This document shows, in pieces, positions 27,317 to 36,701 of a stretch of DNA of 39,890 nt (positions within the stretch are counted from its first letter, which is position 1; each line of letters starts with the position of its first letter). The stretch spans positions 1 through 39,890 of the forward strand of contig NZ_RJVR01000362.1 of assembly GCF_003999195.1 (NCBI RefSeq), read 5' to 3'. The notes below the pieces were generated by a model. The model was given only the letters and a program-made list of their open reading frames with translations. It was not told where the DNA came from and ran no database searches. The position numbers and the translations under genes were made by a program. This DNA comes from Streptomyces soli. Lineage in GTDB: Bacteria; Actinomycetota; Actinomycetes; Streptomycetales; Streptomycetaceae.

Positions 27317-28518
27317 AGCGGATAGTCATCGTGGGAGCCTCGGCCGCCGGCCTGACCGCGGCCGAGACCCTCCGCCGCCGAGGCTGGGACGGTCGCCTCA
27401 CGCTGATCGGTGAGGAGTCCCGTCCGCCGTACGACCGGCCGCCGCTGTCCAAGCAGATCCTGACCGGCGCCTGGGGGCCCGAACGCGCCACCCTGCGCTC
27501 CCTGCCGGATCTCGCGCGGCTGCGGGCCGACCTGCGGCTCGGACAACGCGCCGTCGCCCTGGACGTCCCGGGCCGCCGGGTGCGCCTGGGAGGCGGCGAG
27601 AGCATCGGCTTCGACGCTCTGGTCATCGCCACCGGCGTGGCTCCCCGGCGCCTGCCCGACAGCGATCTGGCCGGAGTCCACGTCCTGCGCTCGCTCGACG
27701 ACGCGATCGCCCTGCGAGCCGCGCTGCGAGCCGGGCCCCGGGTGGTCGTGGTCGGCGCCGGATTCCTCGGCACCGAGGTGGCCGCGGCCGCACGGGCCAT
27801 GGGCCTGGACGTGACCGTGGCCGAGCCGGAGCCGGTCCCGGTGCGGCGCCCGTTCGGGGACCGGATCGGCGCGCTCGTCGCCGCGTTGCACAGGGACCAC
27901 GGAACACGCCTGCGCTGCGGAGTTCCGGTACGCCGGCTGCGCGGCGCAGGCGGCCGGGTGACCGGAGTGGAATTCGGCGACGGCACCACGCTGCCGGCCG
28001 ACATCGTCGTCCTGGCCCTCGGCGCCAGGCCCGCGACCGTCTGGCTGGAGGGTTCGGGCCTGCGGCTGGGAGACGGGGTGGGGTGCGACGCGAATTGCCA
28101 GGCGGCACCCGGGATCTACGCCGCCGGCGACGTCGCCTCCTGGCCCAACGCGCACTTCGGCACCCGCATGCGGCTGGAGCACCGGATGAACGCCACCGAA
28201 CAGGCCATGGCCGCGGCCGGCAACCTGCTCGGCGACGTCACCCCGTTCGCTCCCGTGCCCTACTTCTGGACCGACCAGTACGACACCAGGATCCAGGCGT
28301 ACGGGATCTTCCCGCCGGACGCGGAGATGCGGATCGTCCACGGCGACCCGTCGGACAGCCACTTCGCCGCCGCCTACGGGCACCACGGGAGGGTGGTCGG
28401 CGTACTCGGCTGGAACGCACCACGCCAGGTACGCACGCTGCGCCGCCTGGTCGTCGACCGCGCTCCGTGGACGACTTTCGCGGCCATACCCGCGCTCAGC
28501 CCGGCAACCGTGAACTGA
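27313..28518 (+). CDS. FAD-dependent ferredoxin reductase
   Basis: The 401-residue flavoprotein belongs to the rubredoxin/putidaredoxin reductase family. The FAD motif GASAAG is at 8-13, the NAD(P) motif GAGFLG at 148-153, and a GDVA flavin motif near residue 275. A C-terminal reductase domain follows. The GTG start overlaps the ferredoxin stop by 4 bp, which indicates coupled synthesis of the P450 electron chain. Confidence 0.93.
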   Translation: MKRIVIVGASAAGLTAAETLRRRGWDGRLTLIGEESRPPYDRPPLSKQILTGAWGPERATLRSLPDLARLRADLRLGQRAVALDVPGRRVRLGGGESIGFDALVIATGVAPRRLPDSDLAGVHVLRSLDDAIALRAALRAGPRVVVVGAGFLGTEVAAAARAMGLDVTVAEPEPVPVRRPFGDRIGALVAALHRDHGTRLRCGVPVRRLRGAGGRVTGVEFGDGTTLPADIVVLALGARPATVWLEGSGLRLGDGVGCDANCQAAPGIYAAGDVASWPNAHFGTRMRLEHRMNATEQAMAAAGNLLGDVTPFAPVPYFWTDQYDTRIQAYGIFPPDAEMRIVHGDPSDSHFAAAYGHHGRVVGVLGWNAPRQVRTLRRLVVDRAPWTTFAAIPALSPATVN

Positions 28519-28557
28519 CCCGCTCTTCCGACAGGAAGCAAGGAGGGAGGACTGCCG

Positions 28558-30516
28558 GTGACCACCGACCAAACCCCCAGCCCGGCAGGCAGTGCCCCCG
28601 GCGTTCGGCCCCGCGGTCGCCGTGCCTGGATCAGCGCCGACCACCCCCGCTACAAATGGGTGGCGCTGACCAATACCACGCTCGGCGTGCTGATCGCGAC
28701 CGTCAACGGCTCGATCGTGCTGATCTCGCTGCCCGGCATCTTCACCGGCCTCCGTCTCGACCCGCTCCAGCCCGGCAACGTCAGCTACCTGCTGTGGATG
28801 CTGATGGGCTACCTGCTGGTCACCGCCGTGCTGGTCGTCACCCTCGGCCGACTCGGCGACATGCGGGGCCGGGTACGCATCTACAACGCGGGATTCGTCG
28901 TCTTCACCGTCACCTCGGTGATCCTCTCCGCCGACCCGCTGCACGGCTCGGCCGGTGCGCTATGGCTGATCGGATGGCGGATCGTGCAGGCCGTCGGCGG
29001 CGCGATGCTGATGGCCAACTCGACCGCCATCCTCACCGACGCCTTCCCCGCCCGGCAGCGCGGCATGGCCCTCGGCGTGAACATGGTCGCCGGCATCGCC
29101 GGCACGTTCATCGGCCTGGTCCTCGGCGGCGCGCTCGTGGAGTGGAACTGGCGCTCCATCTTCTGGGTCAACGTGCCGATCGGACTGATCGGCACCGTGT
29201 GGGCGTACAAGTCGCTGCACGAGACGGGCATCCGCAATCCCGGGCGGATCGACTGGTGGGGAAACCTCACCTTCGCCGCCGGGCTGACGGCACTGTTGGC
29301 CGCCATCACCTACGGCATCCAGCCCTACGGCGGGCACACCATGGGCTGGACCGACCCCTGGGTGCTCGCCGGCCTCATCGGCGGCACGCTCACCCTGGCC
29401 GCCTTCTGCATCGTGGAGGCGAACGTCGCCGAACCGATGTTCCCGCTGCGGCTGTTCCGCGACGCCGCCTTCGCCGGCGGCAACGCGGCCACGCTCCTGG
29501 GCGCGATCGCCCGCGGTGGCCTGCAGTTCATGCTCATCATCTGGCTGCAGGGCATCTGGCTGCCGCTCCACGGCCACGACTACGCCGACACCCCGCTGTG
29601 GGCAGGCATCTACCTGTTGCCCCTCACCCTCGGTTTCCTCGCGGCCGGGCCGGTGTCCGGAGCCCTGTCGGACAGATTCGGCGCCTGGCCGTTCGCCGTC
29701 GCCGGATGCCTCGTGATGGCCGCCTCCTTCGCCGGGATCCTCCTCCTGCCCACCGACTTCCCCTACGGCCTCTTCGCCGCCCTGGTCCTGCTCAACGGCC
29801 TCGGCAACGGGCTGTTCGCAGCGCCGAACACCTCGATCATCATGTCCAGCGTTCCGCCGGACGCCCGCGGCGCCGCCTCCGGCATGCGCGCCACCTTCCA
29901 GAACGCCGGCACGGTGCTGTCCCTGGGCGTCTTCTTCTCCCTGATGGTCGCCGGACTCGCCGGCTCACTGCCGCACACCCTCAGCTCCGGCCTCACCGCC
30001 CAGCACGTGCCCGCTCCAGCCGCTCACGCTGTCGCCTCGCTGCCGCCGGTCGGTGTCCTGTTCGCCGCCTTCCTTGGCTACAACCCCATCCAGCAGCTCC
30101 TCGGCCCAGCCATCCTCAGCCACCTACCACGGGCGAACGCGGCGATCCTGACCGGGCGCGAGTTCTTCCCCCACCTGATCTCCCGGCCCTTCCACGACGG
30201 CCTGGTCGTCGTCTTCACCCTGGCCATCGCCATGGCCCTCATCGCCGCGGCCACCTCCCTGATCCACAGCCGCACCGAGCCCACACCCACACCAGCCGCC
30301 ACCGGCATCACGCCGAGAGCATCCACCGCCATGGCGGCATCCGCCGGTTCGCCGAAGGGCAGATGGCTCGGACGCGCACACGCTTCTTCGCCAGCACCCG
30401 GAACGCAGAACAAATCCGGGCCACCGGACAGCGCTCGGAGGCGGGGAGGAGCACGTCCGACTCCTGCGGCTGTCCGGCCCGGTCGGCTTGCCGCCCCGCG
30501 GATCGGGTCGTCGTGA
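28558..30516 (+). CDS. MFS drug transporter (DHA2 family, 14 TM)
   Basis: The 652-residue membrane protein has about 14 hydrophobic helices and the DHA2 motif A region GRLGDMRGRVRIYNAG (after helix 2), matching proton-driven drug exporters. AAGGAGGGA precedes the GTG start. Helices end near residue 575; the last 75 residues are Pro/Ala/Arg-rich, do not resemble the family, and probably derive from read-through into DNA next to an IS110 remnant. As the last gene of the P450 operon it may export the P450 substrate or product. Confidence 0.9.
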   Translation: MTTDQTPSPAGSAPGVRPRGRRAWISADHPRYKWVALTNTTLGVLIATVNGSIVLISLPGIFTGLRLDPLQPGNVSYLLWMLMGYLLVTAVLVVTLGRLGDMRGRVRIYNAGFVVFTVTSVILSADPLHGSAGALWLIGWRIVQAVGGAMLMANSTAILTDAFPARQRGMALGVNMVAGIAGTFIGLVLGGALVEWNWRSIFWVNVPIGLIGTVWAYKSLHETGIRNPGRIDWWGNLTFAAGLTALLAAITYGIQPYGGHTMGWTDPWVLAGLIGGTLTLAAFCIVEANVAEPMFPLRLFRDAAFAGGNAATLLGAIARGGLQFMLIIWLQGIWLPLHGHDYADTPLWAGIYLLPLTLGFLAAGPVSGALSDRFGAWPFAVAGCLVMAASFAGILLLPTDFPYGLFAALVLLNGLGNGLFAAPNTSIIMSSVPPDARGAASGMRATFQNAGTVLSLGVFFSLMVAGLAGSLPHTLSSGLTAQHVPAPAAHAVASLPPVGVLFAAFLGYNPIQQLLGPAILSHLPRANAAILTGREFFPHLISRPFHDGLVVVFTLAIAMALIAAATSLIHSRTEPTPTPAATGITPRASTAMAASAGSPKGRWLGRAHASSPAPGTQNKSGPPDSARRRGGARPTPAAVRPGRLAAPRIGSS

Positions 30517-30577
30517 CCGTGGACTTCCCCCAGGATGAACGATTCGGCCACGCGGAGCATGTCGCCGGACCCGCCTG

Positions 30578-30724
30578 CGCTTCGACCCGCGCAATGAGGA
30601 GTCTTCCGAGCGTCGCAGCAAGGAGGGCAAGACCCGACGCGAAATCGTCCGATGCCTCAAACGCTACGCGGCCCGGGAGGTCTTCCGCCTGGTCGGGCCC
30701 GCACGGTCATGCACCTCGTCATAG
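30578..30724 (+). pseudogene. IS110-family transposase, C-terminal remnant
   Basis: The frame encodes ERRSKEGKTRREIVRCLKRYAAREVFRL up to a stop (given here as ERRSKEG, RREIVRCLKRY and AAREVFRL). This is the conserved C-terminal end of IS110-type transposases. The DEDD catalytic and Ser domains are missing. Confidence 0.75.
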
Positions 30725-30796
30725 GGGGAGTCTCGGGTGATACGGCGAGGCCCGCCAGAAACCGTTCCGACGGGGACCTCCGCGCGGAGCCGTGAG

Positions 30797-30838
30797 ACGC
30801 CGAAGCCGCACCGAAGCGCTCCGGCGCGGCTTCGGCGT
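30797..30838. terminator. Hairpin terminator
   Basis: A perfect 13-bp stem (30797-30809 with 30826-30838) with a 16-nt loop lies downstream of the P450/MFS unit and the IS110 remnant, before the acetyltransferase gene. Confidence 0.65.
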
Positions 30839-30928
30839 GAGATCGGTTGCGCTCGCACGAGTGGTTCCCGGGAGCGGTGCAGGAACGCCTGCCCGAGCAG
30901 CCAACCCGCCGCAGGAAGGCATTCCCCG

Positions 30929-31435
30929 GTGCGAAATACTCTCCCGATGAGTTCACGCACTTCCCCGATCAGCCAGCCGATCACGATACGGAGGGCAGTC
31001 GCGCGGGATGCCAAACGGCTCACGCGGCTCGTGCGTGGCTCAGGCGCCTACGAGGGTAAGTACGCAGCCGCAGTGGCGGGCTACCGGGTCGGTCCTGATT
31101 ACATCGAAGCCCACCGCGCCTTCGTAGCCGTCGGCGCCGACGAGCATGGAGGCCGGGTCCTCGGGTTCTACTCGCTCGTCCTCGCTCCACCGGAGCTCGA
31201 CCTGCTGTTCGTCGCCGACGAAGCGCAAGGACGTGGTATTGGACGGCTGCTCGTCGCGCACATGCAGTCCGAGGCCCGTGCCGCCGGGCTCGACCGTGTC
31301 AAGGTCGTGTCGCATCTTCCCGCCGAGGACTTCTACCACCGCGTTGGTGCAGTGCGGACCGGGACCGCGCTAGCGAACCCGCCCGCCGTGCCGTGGGACC
31401 GTCCCAAATTCGAGTTTCGCATTCCTTCGGATTGA
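30929..31435 (+). CDS. GNAT-family N-acetyltransferase
   Basis: The 168-residue protein has the GNAT fold. ELDLLFVADEAQGRGIGRLL contains the acetyl-CoA pyrophosphate-binding motif (Q/R-G-x-G-x-G/A), and the C-terminal FYHRVGAVRTG is also typical. The GTG at 30929 is preferred because AGGAAGG lies 9 nt upstream; an ATG at 30947 has none. The acceptor substrate is unknown. Confidence 0.87.
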   Translation: MRNTLPMSSRTSPISQPITIRRAVARDAKRLTRLVRGSGAYEGKYAAAVAGYRVGPDYIEAHRAFVAVGADEHGGRVLGFYSLVLAPPELDLLFVADEAQGRGIGRLLVAHMQSEARAAGLDRVKVVSHLPAEDFYHRVGAVRTGTALANPPAVPWDRPKFEFRIPSD

Positions 31436-31780
31436 CGCGGTGTGCCGGTTCGCAGGGCACCGGCTTCGCCTGCATGGTGGCCGGAATGCAGGAGCCGCTG
31501 GACGCCGCGCGCTCCGTGTGTGCCGCCGTCTCTGCCCCGGCGGGGGAATCGCCTGCGCCAGCGGCATCTCCCGGCGACTCCCTCGCCTCCGGCACTCCCA
31601 GGGCCATCGAAATCGCGTACACCTCGGCTCGCTCCACACACGATCGAGGTCGGCCGCGTAAATGCGTAGTTCACACAACCCTGATCTGCGAGACGAAGTG
31701 GCCACAGTCCACCGTCAGCGCTGTAGGGGGTGATGCCTTGCCAGTGCAGCCATCAGCGCAAGTGGGAGTAGTCACAGCCG
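31436..31780. other. Intergenic region, no gene supported
   Basis: Several short open frames exist on both strands but none resembles a known protein or has a convincing ribosome site. A lower-GC patch around 31660-31720 may hold the promoter of the downstream regulator pair. Confidence 0.4.
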
Positions 31781-32116
31781 TTGCCCCGTGGAGCTTGGCC
31801 GACCGGCGTCGGTGCGGCCCGCGGGCACGGCCGTGCTCTGGCTCCCCTCTACCGGTCGATGTCGGCGTGGGCAGCCGGACGCCCGCTCGCCGACGCAGAC
31901 CACCACCCGGTGTGGGGGCCGGCCCCGGCCCGGACCGAACCGGGCACCTGGATCACCAACCAGTCGCGCCTCCCGGCCGCCCCGGCCCCCACGACGACGG
32001 CCCCAGTCCTCCCGGCGCAGCCTCCCGTAGCCAAGTGGAAGGCGGGCGACCTGTTTTCGCACCGGATACCCGCCCGCCCTGTCGCAATCTCCCCGGCTGG
32101 GGGACACCGCCGATGA
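31781..32116 (+). CDS. Small hypothetical protein coupled to the winged-helix regulator
   Basis: The frame (111 residues from TTG 31781, or 85 from ATG 31859) ends in ATGA overlap with the next gene. That overlap and the composition (ADADHHPVWGPAPARTEPGTW) suggest a real product. No domain was recognised and the start is uncertain. Confidence 0.45.
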   Translation: MPRGAWPTGVGAARGHGRALAPLYRSMSAWAAGRPLADADHHPVWGPAPARTEPGTWITNQSRLPAAPAPTTTAPVLPAQPPVAKWKAGDLFSHRIPARPVAISPAGGHRR

Positions 32117-32703
32117 ACCGTCCCGACACCCTTCGCCCTGAGCAAGTGACCCGTGCGGTCGGTGTGCTGTCCTATCCGGGTCTGATCCGGCTGGTCAGCG
32201 AGATCGACGACAACGGTCCCATCCCGCGCCTCATGCTCACCCGGACCTTCTCCGACCTCACGCGCCACCAGGTCGGTCACGGACTTGCGACAGCCCGCGC
32301 GTACGGGCTGGTGCGGGCCGGGCAGCACGCCGGAGCGCCCTGCCACCAGCTCACCGAGGCCGGCGCAGAACTGGCCGAGGTGTACGAATCAGCCACGCGC
32401 TGGGCCCGCGCCCACCACTTCCCGGCCCGCGACGGCGACTTCGTCACCCGCGTCCAAGCAACCCTCACGCTCCTCACCCAGGCGCCGGTTCTCGCCGCCC
32501 TCACCGGCGAGGTACACGACACGGTGACCACGGACGCCGGTCAGCGCGTCATGGACGGGCTGCTGCCGGACACCGAGGCCGTGATCGCTCTGCGCCTGCC
32601 GTGGACGGCGCTGTCCCAATGGATCAAAAGCAACCCTTCCATCCCTGCGACAGACCCACGCCGTCCTGCCGGCACCGCGCTGGCACCGGGGCTCGCTGCG
32701 TGA
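32113..32703 (+). CDS. Winged-helix transcriptional regulator
   Basis: The 196-residue protein begins at ATG 32113 with GGGGGA 8 nt upstream. Residues 20-80 form a winged helix (RLMLTRTFSDLTRHQVGHGLATARAYGLV, then HQLTEAGAELAEVY), resembling HxlR/MarR-like regulators. The C-terminal half has no clear ligand domain. The neighbours are a small hypothetical and a DUF317 remnant, a setting often seen in integrated elements. Confidence 0.72.
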   Translation: MNRPDTLRPEQVTRAVGVLSYPGLIRLVSEIDDNGPIPRLMLTRTFSDLTRHQVGHGLATARAYGLVRAGQHAGAPCHQLTEAGAELAEVYESATRWARAHHFPARDGDFVTRVQATLTLLTQAPVLAALTGEVHDTVTTDAGQRVMDGLLPDTEAVIALRLPWTALSQWIKSNPSIPATDPRRPAGTALAPGLAA

Positions 32704-32781
32704 GTTCAGGCTCGAATCCGCGGCCGGTCCGCCGTCCTGCTACGCGCCATTTCGTCGCTGTCAAGCAGCGCAGCGCCAAAT

Positions 32782-33290
32782 GCGCCCGTACCGCCCCGCC
32801 AGTACGCACAGACCATCACAGCCCGAGAGCACGACGAGCCCGATCACGCCGCCCACCGCCGCATCTTCGACCAGGCCCTGCACCGCCTCGCCGAACAGCG
32901 CCCCGACGCCTACGACCACATCCGCCACCGGCTGCGCCGCTACGAAAACACCCCGGACCGCCTGGACACCGCCGTGCTGAAAGCCACCGCCCGCGGCACC
33001 CTCAAGCGGCAGGTCCTCGCCGAACTCACCACCACCGCGCCACCGGTACCGCACCTGGTGACCACGACCCTTCCCCAACCAGCCGTTCCCGCAGCCCTGC
33101 CGGTCGCCAGCCGCTGACCCCCGCACCCGAGCCCGAACCTCCCCCGGATGTGCCCATGCCCGACCTCGACCAGATCGACGGGGACGTCTACGTCACCCCG
33201 CGCTACCTCGCCGGCAGCACGCACACCGGCGACCCCGCCCTTGAGCCCCTGCTCGCCCTGGGCTGGGACCTGCGCTACGACGACCTCGCC
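32782..33290 (+). pseudogene. DUF317-domain protein, truncated and frameshifted
   Basis: One frame encodes RQYAQTITAREHDEPDHAAH through RHRLRRYENTPDRLDTAVLK to a stop at 33117. From about 33108 a second frame continues PDVPMPDLDQIDGDVYVTPRYL to ALGWDLRYDDLA at 33290, where homology stops. Together they match the N-terminal half of Streptomyces DUF317 proteins. There is no start codon in the first frame after the preceding stop, so the gene is broken at both ends and by a frameshift. Confidence 0.75.
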
Positions 33291-33500
33291 ATTATGTGGA
33301 ATCAGGTTTGTCAAGGTTCAAGTACGCGTTGCTCTGTCGATCGTTGCGAGAGCCGTTTCGAGTGAGCGGCCACGGTCGGGCGGTCTTCCGGTCCCCAAGG
33401 CGTGAGAGCAGGGCTGGTGTCCAAGGTGCTGGGACCGGTCACACAGCACGGTCCACACCCATCTTCATTTGCGGAGCTGGCGCTGCGAATCGCATATTGA

Positions 33501-34223
33501 CTAGGAAAGTGCACTGGTGAGTAGTGCCTTGGCCACCTCGTCTGGGCGGGTGAGCATCGATTCATGACCGCCCGATACCAGCACCGGGGTCAGACCGATA
33601 CGGGAGGCTAACTCGGCACCCGGCCGGGCCAGGGCCCGGTCGTCCTCGCTGAGGATGTATCCGGCCGGCACGCCCAGGGTAGTGACGTCGTCGACGTCGA
33701 GCGGGTCGAGAAAGTAGCCGCCGGGCTGCGGCACGAGCAGTTCGAAGAACAGGTCTCTGGTCTGCTCGTCGGCCTCCGGCATGAGCATCGGAACCTGCTC
33801 GCGGACCAGGCCGATGGTGCCGTCCGGGCTGGCCGCGATCGCGGCCCGGGTCAGTGCCGCGTACTCGGCGTTCTCGTCCACCATCGCCGTGCCGCGGGCC
33901 GGAACGACGGCGTTGTAGTAGATCACCTTGGCCAGGCGGCCGATCAGTGCATTCGCGGCGCCTGTAATCACGTAGCCGCCCCAGCTCTGGCCGACCAGGA
34001 CGACCTCAGCGAGGTCGCGGCGCTCGACCTCGGCCACGACGTGATCGATCGCATCCGAGAGCCGGAGTCCGGCGCGATCGTCGCCGTCGGCGAGGCCGGG
34101 CAGGGTGACCGTAACGGCCGCACAGCCGACCTCACGCAGCCGCCGGGCGACCGGCTGCCAGGCCCAGCCTCCCTGCCAGGCTCCGGGGACGAGGACGAAG
34201 GTGGGTGACATCGTGAGGGTCAT
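33501..34223 (-). CDS. Alpha/beta hydrolase (esterase-like)
   Basis: The 240-residue protein has the oxyanion loop LVPGAWQGGW (11-20), the nucleophile elbow VGQSWGGY with Ser80, and a C-terminal GGHESML with His220. This is the pattern of small EstC/MhpC-like hydrolases common in Streptomyces. The ATG at 34223 has AGAGGTG upstream. It is the third gene of the leftward unit starting at 35820. Confidence 0.88.
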   Translation of the reverse strand: MTLTMSPTFVLVPGAWQGGWAWQPVARRLREVGCAAVTVTLPGLADGDDRAGLRLSDAIDHVVAEVERRDLAEVVLVGQSWGGYVITGAANALIGRLAKVIYYNAVVPARGTAMVDENAEYAALTRAAIAASPDGTIGLVREQVPMLMPEADEQTRDLFFELLVPQPGGYFLDPLDVDDVTTLGVPAGYILSEDDRALARPGAELASRIGLTPVLVSGGHESMLTRPDEVAKALLTSALS

Positions 34224-34286
34224 GGCGGTCGCACCTCTGGCTGGAGAAACGATGGGTTGGGCTGTGGCGCCGGGTCGCGAGGTGGG

Positions 34287-34937
34287 TCAACCGCGGAGCG
34301 TGGTGGTTTCGCGGGTGAACTGGCGGTGGCCGATCAGCTTGTAGGCCAAACGGGCTGGGGCGGGTATGACCTGCATGAACCTCTGGCGTTCCGCGTCGTC
34401 GGCTTCCTCGGTGATGTGGCCGAGGATGACCAGTCGCCGGGTGAGCGGGATCGCGCTCATGCCGTGCTTGCCGAGTGCGTCCCATTCGCTTTGCGTCAGG
34501 GTGACCGAGACGACCGGGAGCAGCTTCTGCTCCTCCTCGGCCAGATGATCGATCAGTGTCGGCATCGTGGCTTCGATGCGGGCGGCCATCTTCTCGCCGG
34601 TGGCTGCGTCGGCGGTCGCTGTCCACACCGGCAGTTGCGCGTTGACGGCTGTGACGGTGTCGTCGACCTGTGCGTGCTGTGCGTCCATCCGGTCCATCAG
34701 ATCCGGGTCGAGCGTGGTTCGCTTGCGCAGCAAGGGAAAGAGCAGTTCGTCCTCGCCGGTGTGGTGCGTGTGCAGGAAGTCCAGCATCTCCCGGGCGTGC
34801 GCGCCGATGACCTTTGATCGTGCACGGTCGTTGGCCGCGGAGCGAAACAGCCGGGGGAGTTGGCCGAACTCGCGCCGGATGACACGGTGGATCAGAACCA
34901 TCTCGTGGGTGTCGACTTTGGGGCCGGAGGTCCTCAC
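34287..34937 (-). CDS. Hemerythrin-like HHE protein
   Basis: The 216-residue helical protein has histidines and acids spaced for a di-iron site (His17, His56/58/59 with Glu62 in HTHHTGEDE, and a DHLAEEEQKLLP segment near residue 134). Such proteins bind oxygen or NO or respond to redox stress. The GTG at 34937 has GAGGAG 6 nt upstream and overlaps the stop of the preceding reductase remnant (GTGA). Confidence 0.88.
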   Translation of the reverse strand: MRTSGPKVDTHEMVLIHRVIRREFGQLPRLFRSAANDRARSKVIGAHAREMLDFLHTHHTGEDELLFPLLRKRTTLDPDLMDRMDAQHAQVDDTVTAVNAQLPVWTATADAATGEKMAARIEATMPTLIDHLAEEEQKLLPVVSVTLTQSEWDALGKHGMSAIPLTRRLVILGHITEEADDAERQRFMQVIPAPARLAYKLIGHRQFTRETTTLRG

Positions 34938-35820
34938 CGTGACTCCTCGATGGTTGCGGCGTTCTGGACGGCTTCGGGAGCGGGGAACTCGGTGCGGTGG
35001 GCCTGGGCCCAGTCGGCAAAGCTGCGTGCCGGGCGGCCGGTGACTGCGGTGATGTCACCTGTCGGCTCGGAGTTATACGGTTCCACGGTGGAGCGGAAGA
35101 GCTCGATGACGGCGTGCGCGTACTCCTTGGGCATGCCATAGGACACCATCTGCGCGAGCGTGCTGGCCGGGTCGGCTTCGGCGTAGCGCAGGTCGCGGCC
35201 CAGCACCTGGCTGAGGATTGCGACCTGGTCGGAGGGGCTGAGCGGTTCGGGGCCGGTGAGCTCGTAGACGCGGTGATTGTGGCCGTCTTGGGTGAGGCAG
35301 GCCGCGGCGACCGCTGCGATGTCCGCCGGGTCGACGACAGCGGCCCGGCCAACGGCGAACGGGGCGTACACGACCTGATCGGCCGCGATCATTCCCGCCC
35401 AGTTGAGCGCGTTGGACATGAACGCGGTGGGCCGCAGGAACGTCCACCCGATGCCGCTGTCGCGGATCGCCTCCTCGCCGGCCCGGTGCAAAGTGGTGAT
35501 CGGGTCGGTGGCGTCGTGTCCGACGTTGCGCACGGACAGCTTGACGATCCGCTCCACGCCCGCTCGCTGCGCCGCGGCTATGAGCCGGCGATCGTGTGCG
35601 GCGATGTGGAGCCCGTCGGTTACAAGAACACCGCGTGTACTCCGTCCAGCACGGGTGCCAGATCGCTGTCACCGAGATCGGCCACGACTTTCTGGGCGCC
35701 GTCGGGGAAAACCGCGCCAGGATTGCGGGTGAGAACCCTCATGTGACCTGCCTGGGTGGGGAGGAGCGCTGTGATGACTTCCGAACCGACAGTGCCGGTG
35801 GCTCCGGTAATCAAAATCAT
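34934..35820 (-). pseudogene. NmrA-type NAD(P)-binding reductase with one frameshift
   Basis: The first 66 residues (MILITGATGTVGSEVITALL, then HAVFL) end at a stop at 35620-35622. In the next frame the DNA continues VTDGLHIAAHDRRLIAAAQRAG and on to EESR at 34934, a normal NmrA/SDR protein. Adding one base near 35622 restores a protein of about 295 residues, so a single deletion (or a sequencing error) breaks it. AAGGA precedes the ATG at 35820. An intact homologue lies at 37877. Confidence 0.82.
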
Positions 35821-35970
35821 GAGTTCTGGTCCTTTATTTGAGATTGGGTTTCGGGGTGAGTTGGGAGTGGGCGCAGCTCCCGTGGGACGGGCACCGCCCC
35901 GCGATGATGCGGCGGGCCAGCTGACCCTCGTTTGGCGTCTGTGAGCACCAGATCGACTGCTGCTCCTAAC

Positions 35971-35989
35971 TAGTCAGCTTTCGTTACTA
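35971..35989. promoter_or_regulatory. MarR operator in the divergent promoter region
   Basis: TAGTCA-N7-TTACTA is a near-perfect inverted repeat between the reductase remnant (start 35820) and the MarR gene (start 36171). The same repeat, in perfect form, recurs at 36708-36726. The rest of the 350-bp region holds no convincing gene. Confidence 0.65.
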
Positions 35990-36170
35990 CTGTAGTCATA
36001 CATCCGAACCGATGGCAACAGCGGCAGGTCCGAGGTCACCGAGGGGCGGGTGGCACGTGCGGAACGCAGCGTGCGCAGCGCCGCGGCACGCGCCGCCGCC
36101 GCGGTCGAATCGGCGGCAACGTAAGGTGTGAACCTCGCGGGATCAGGCGGGCGATGGAGCTGGGAGCGGC

Positions 36171-36614
36171 ATGGACGACGAGCAGCGGGTTGATCTAGGG
36201 ACGTCATTGTTCATCCCATACCGCTACACCGAGGACCGGATTTTCCGGGCCCTGCAGGATGCCGGGTTCGACGACTGGACCCTCGCCCAGTGTCGGGTGT
36301 TCCAGCGCATCACCCCGGAAGGTTCGCGTCTCACGGACCTCGCTGACCAGGCGCAAATGACCAAGCAGAGCGCCAGTGTGATGGTCGATCAACTGGAACG
36401 CCTGGGCTACGTCCGCCGGGTCCCCGACCCCGTGGATGGCCGTGCCCGGCTGATCGTGATCGAGCCGCGCGGCCGGCGGGCGGTCGAGGTAGCCATGGCG
36501 ACACTCGACAAGATCCTCGCGGAGTGGAAGGAATACCTGGGCACCCGCAACTTCACGCTGCTGCAGCAGATCCTGGATCAACTCCGCGAGATCACCGACC
36601 CCTACGCGCGGTAG
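36171..36614 (+). CDS. MarR-family regulator
   Basis: The 147-residue winged-helix protein has a recognition region SRLTDLADQAQMTKQSASVMVDQLERLGYV (written here as RLTDLADQAQM and TKQSASVMVDQLERLG) and wing PDPVDGRARLIVIE. GGGAG precedes the ATG. It lies between two copies of TAGTCA-N7-TKACTA, one on each side, so it probably represses its own region and the next reductase gene. Confidence 0.88.
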   Translation: MDDEQRVDLGTSLFIPYRYTEDRIFRALQDAGFDDWTLAQCRVFQRITPEGSRLTDLADQAQMTKQSASVMVDQLERLGYVRRVPDPVDGRARLIVIEPRGRRAVEVAMATLDKILAEWKEYLGTRNFTLLQQILDQLREITDPYAR

Positions 36615-36701
36615 ACCCGGCCGCACCGAGCAGTCCGCACCGATTCCCGCTGGCCCCGAGCCGCCGGAGCCGGCGGGCGCCAACGGGTCTCGACCCCGCT
36701 T

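Noticed and set aside
32704..32725. A CTCGAATCC-like sequence reminiscent of a tRNA T-loop or att core
   Set aside because: No tRNA stem structure surrounds it and no second copy was found, so an attachment site is not supported.
36020..36123. A short plus-strand frame ending ARAAAAVESAAT that looks like a protein C-terminus
   Set aside because: It has no start or ribosome site and is too short and Ala-rich to support a gene or a family.
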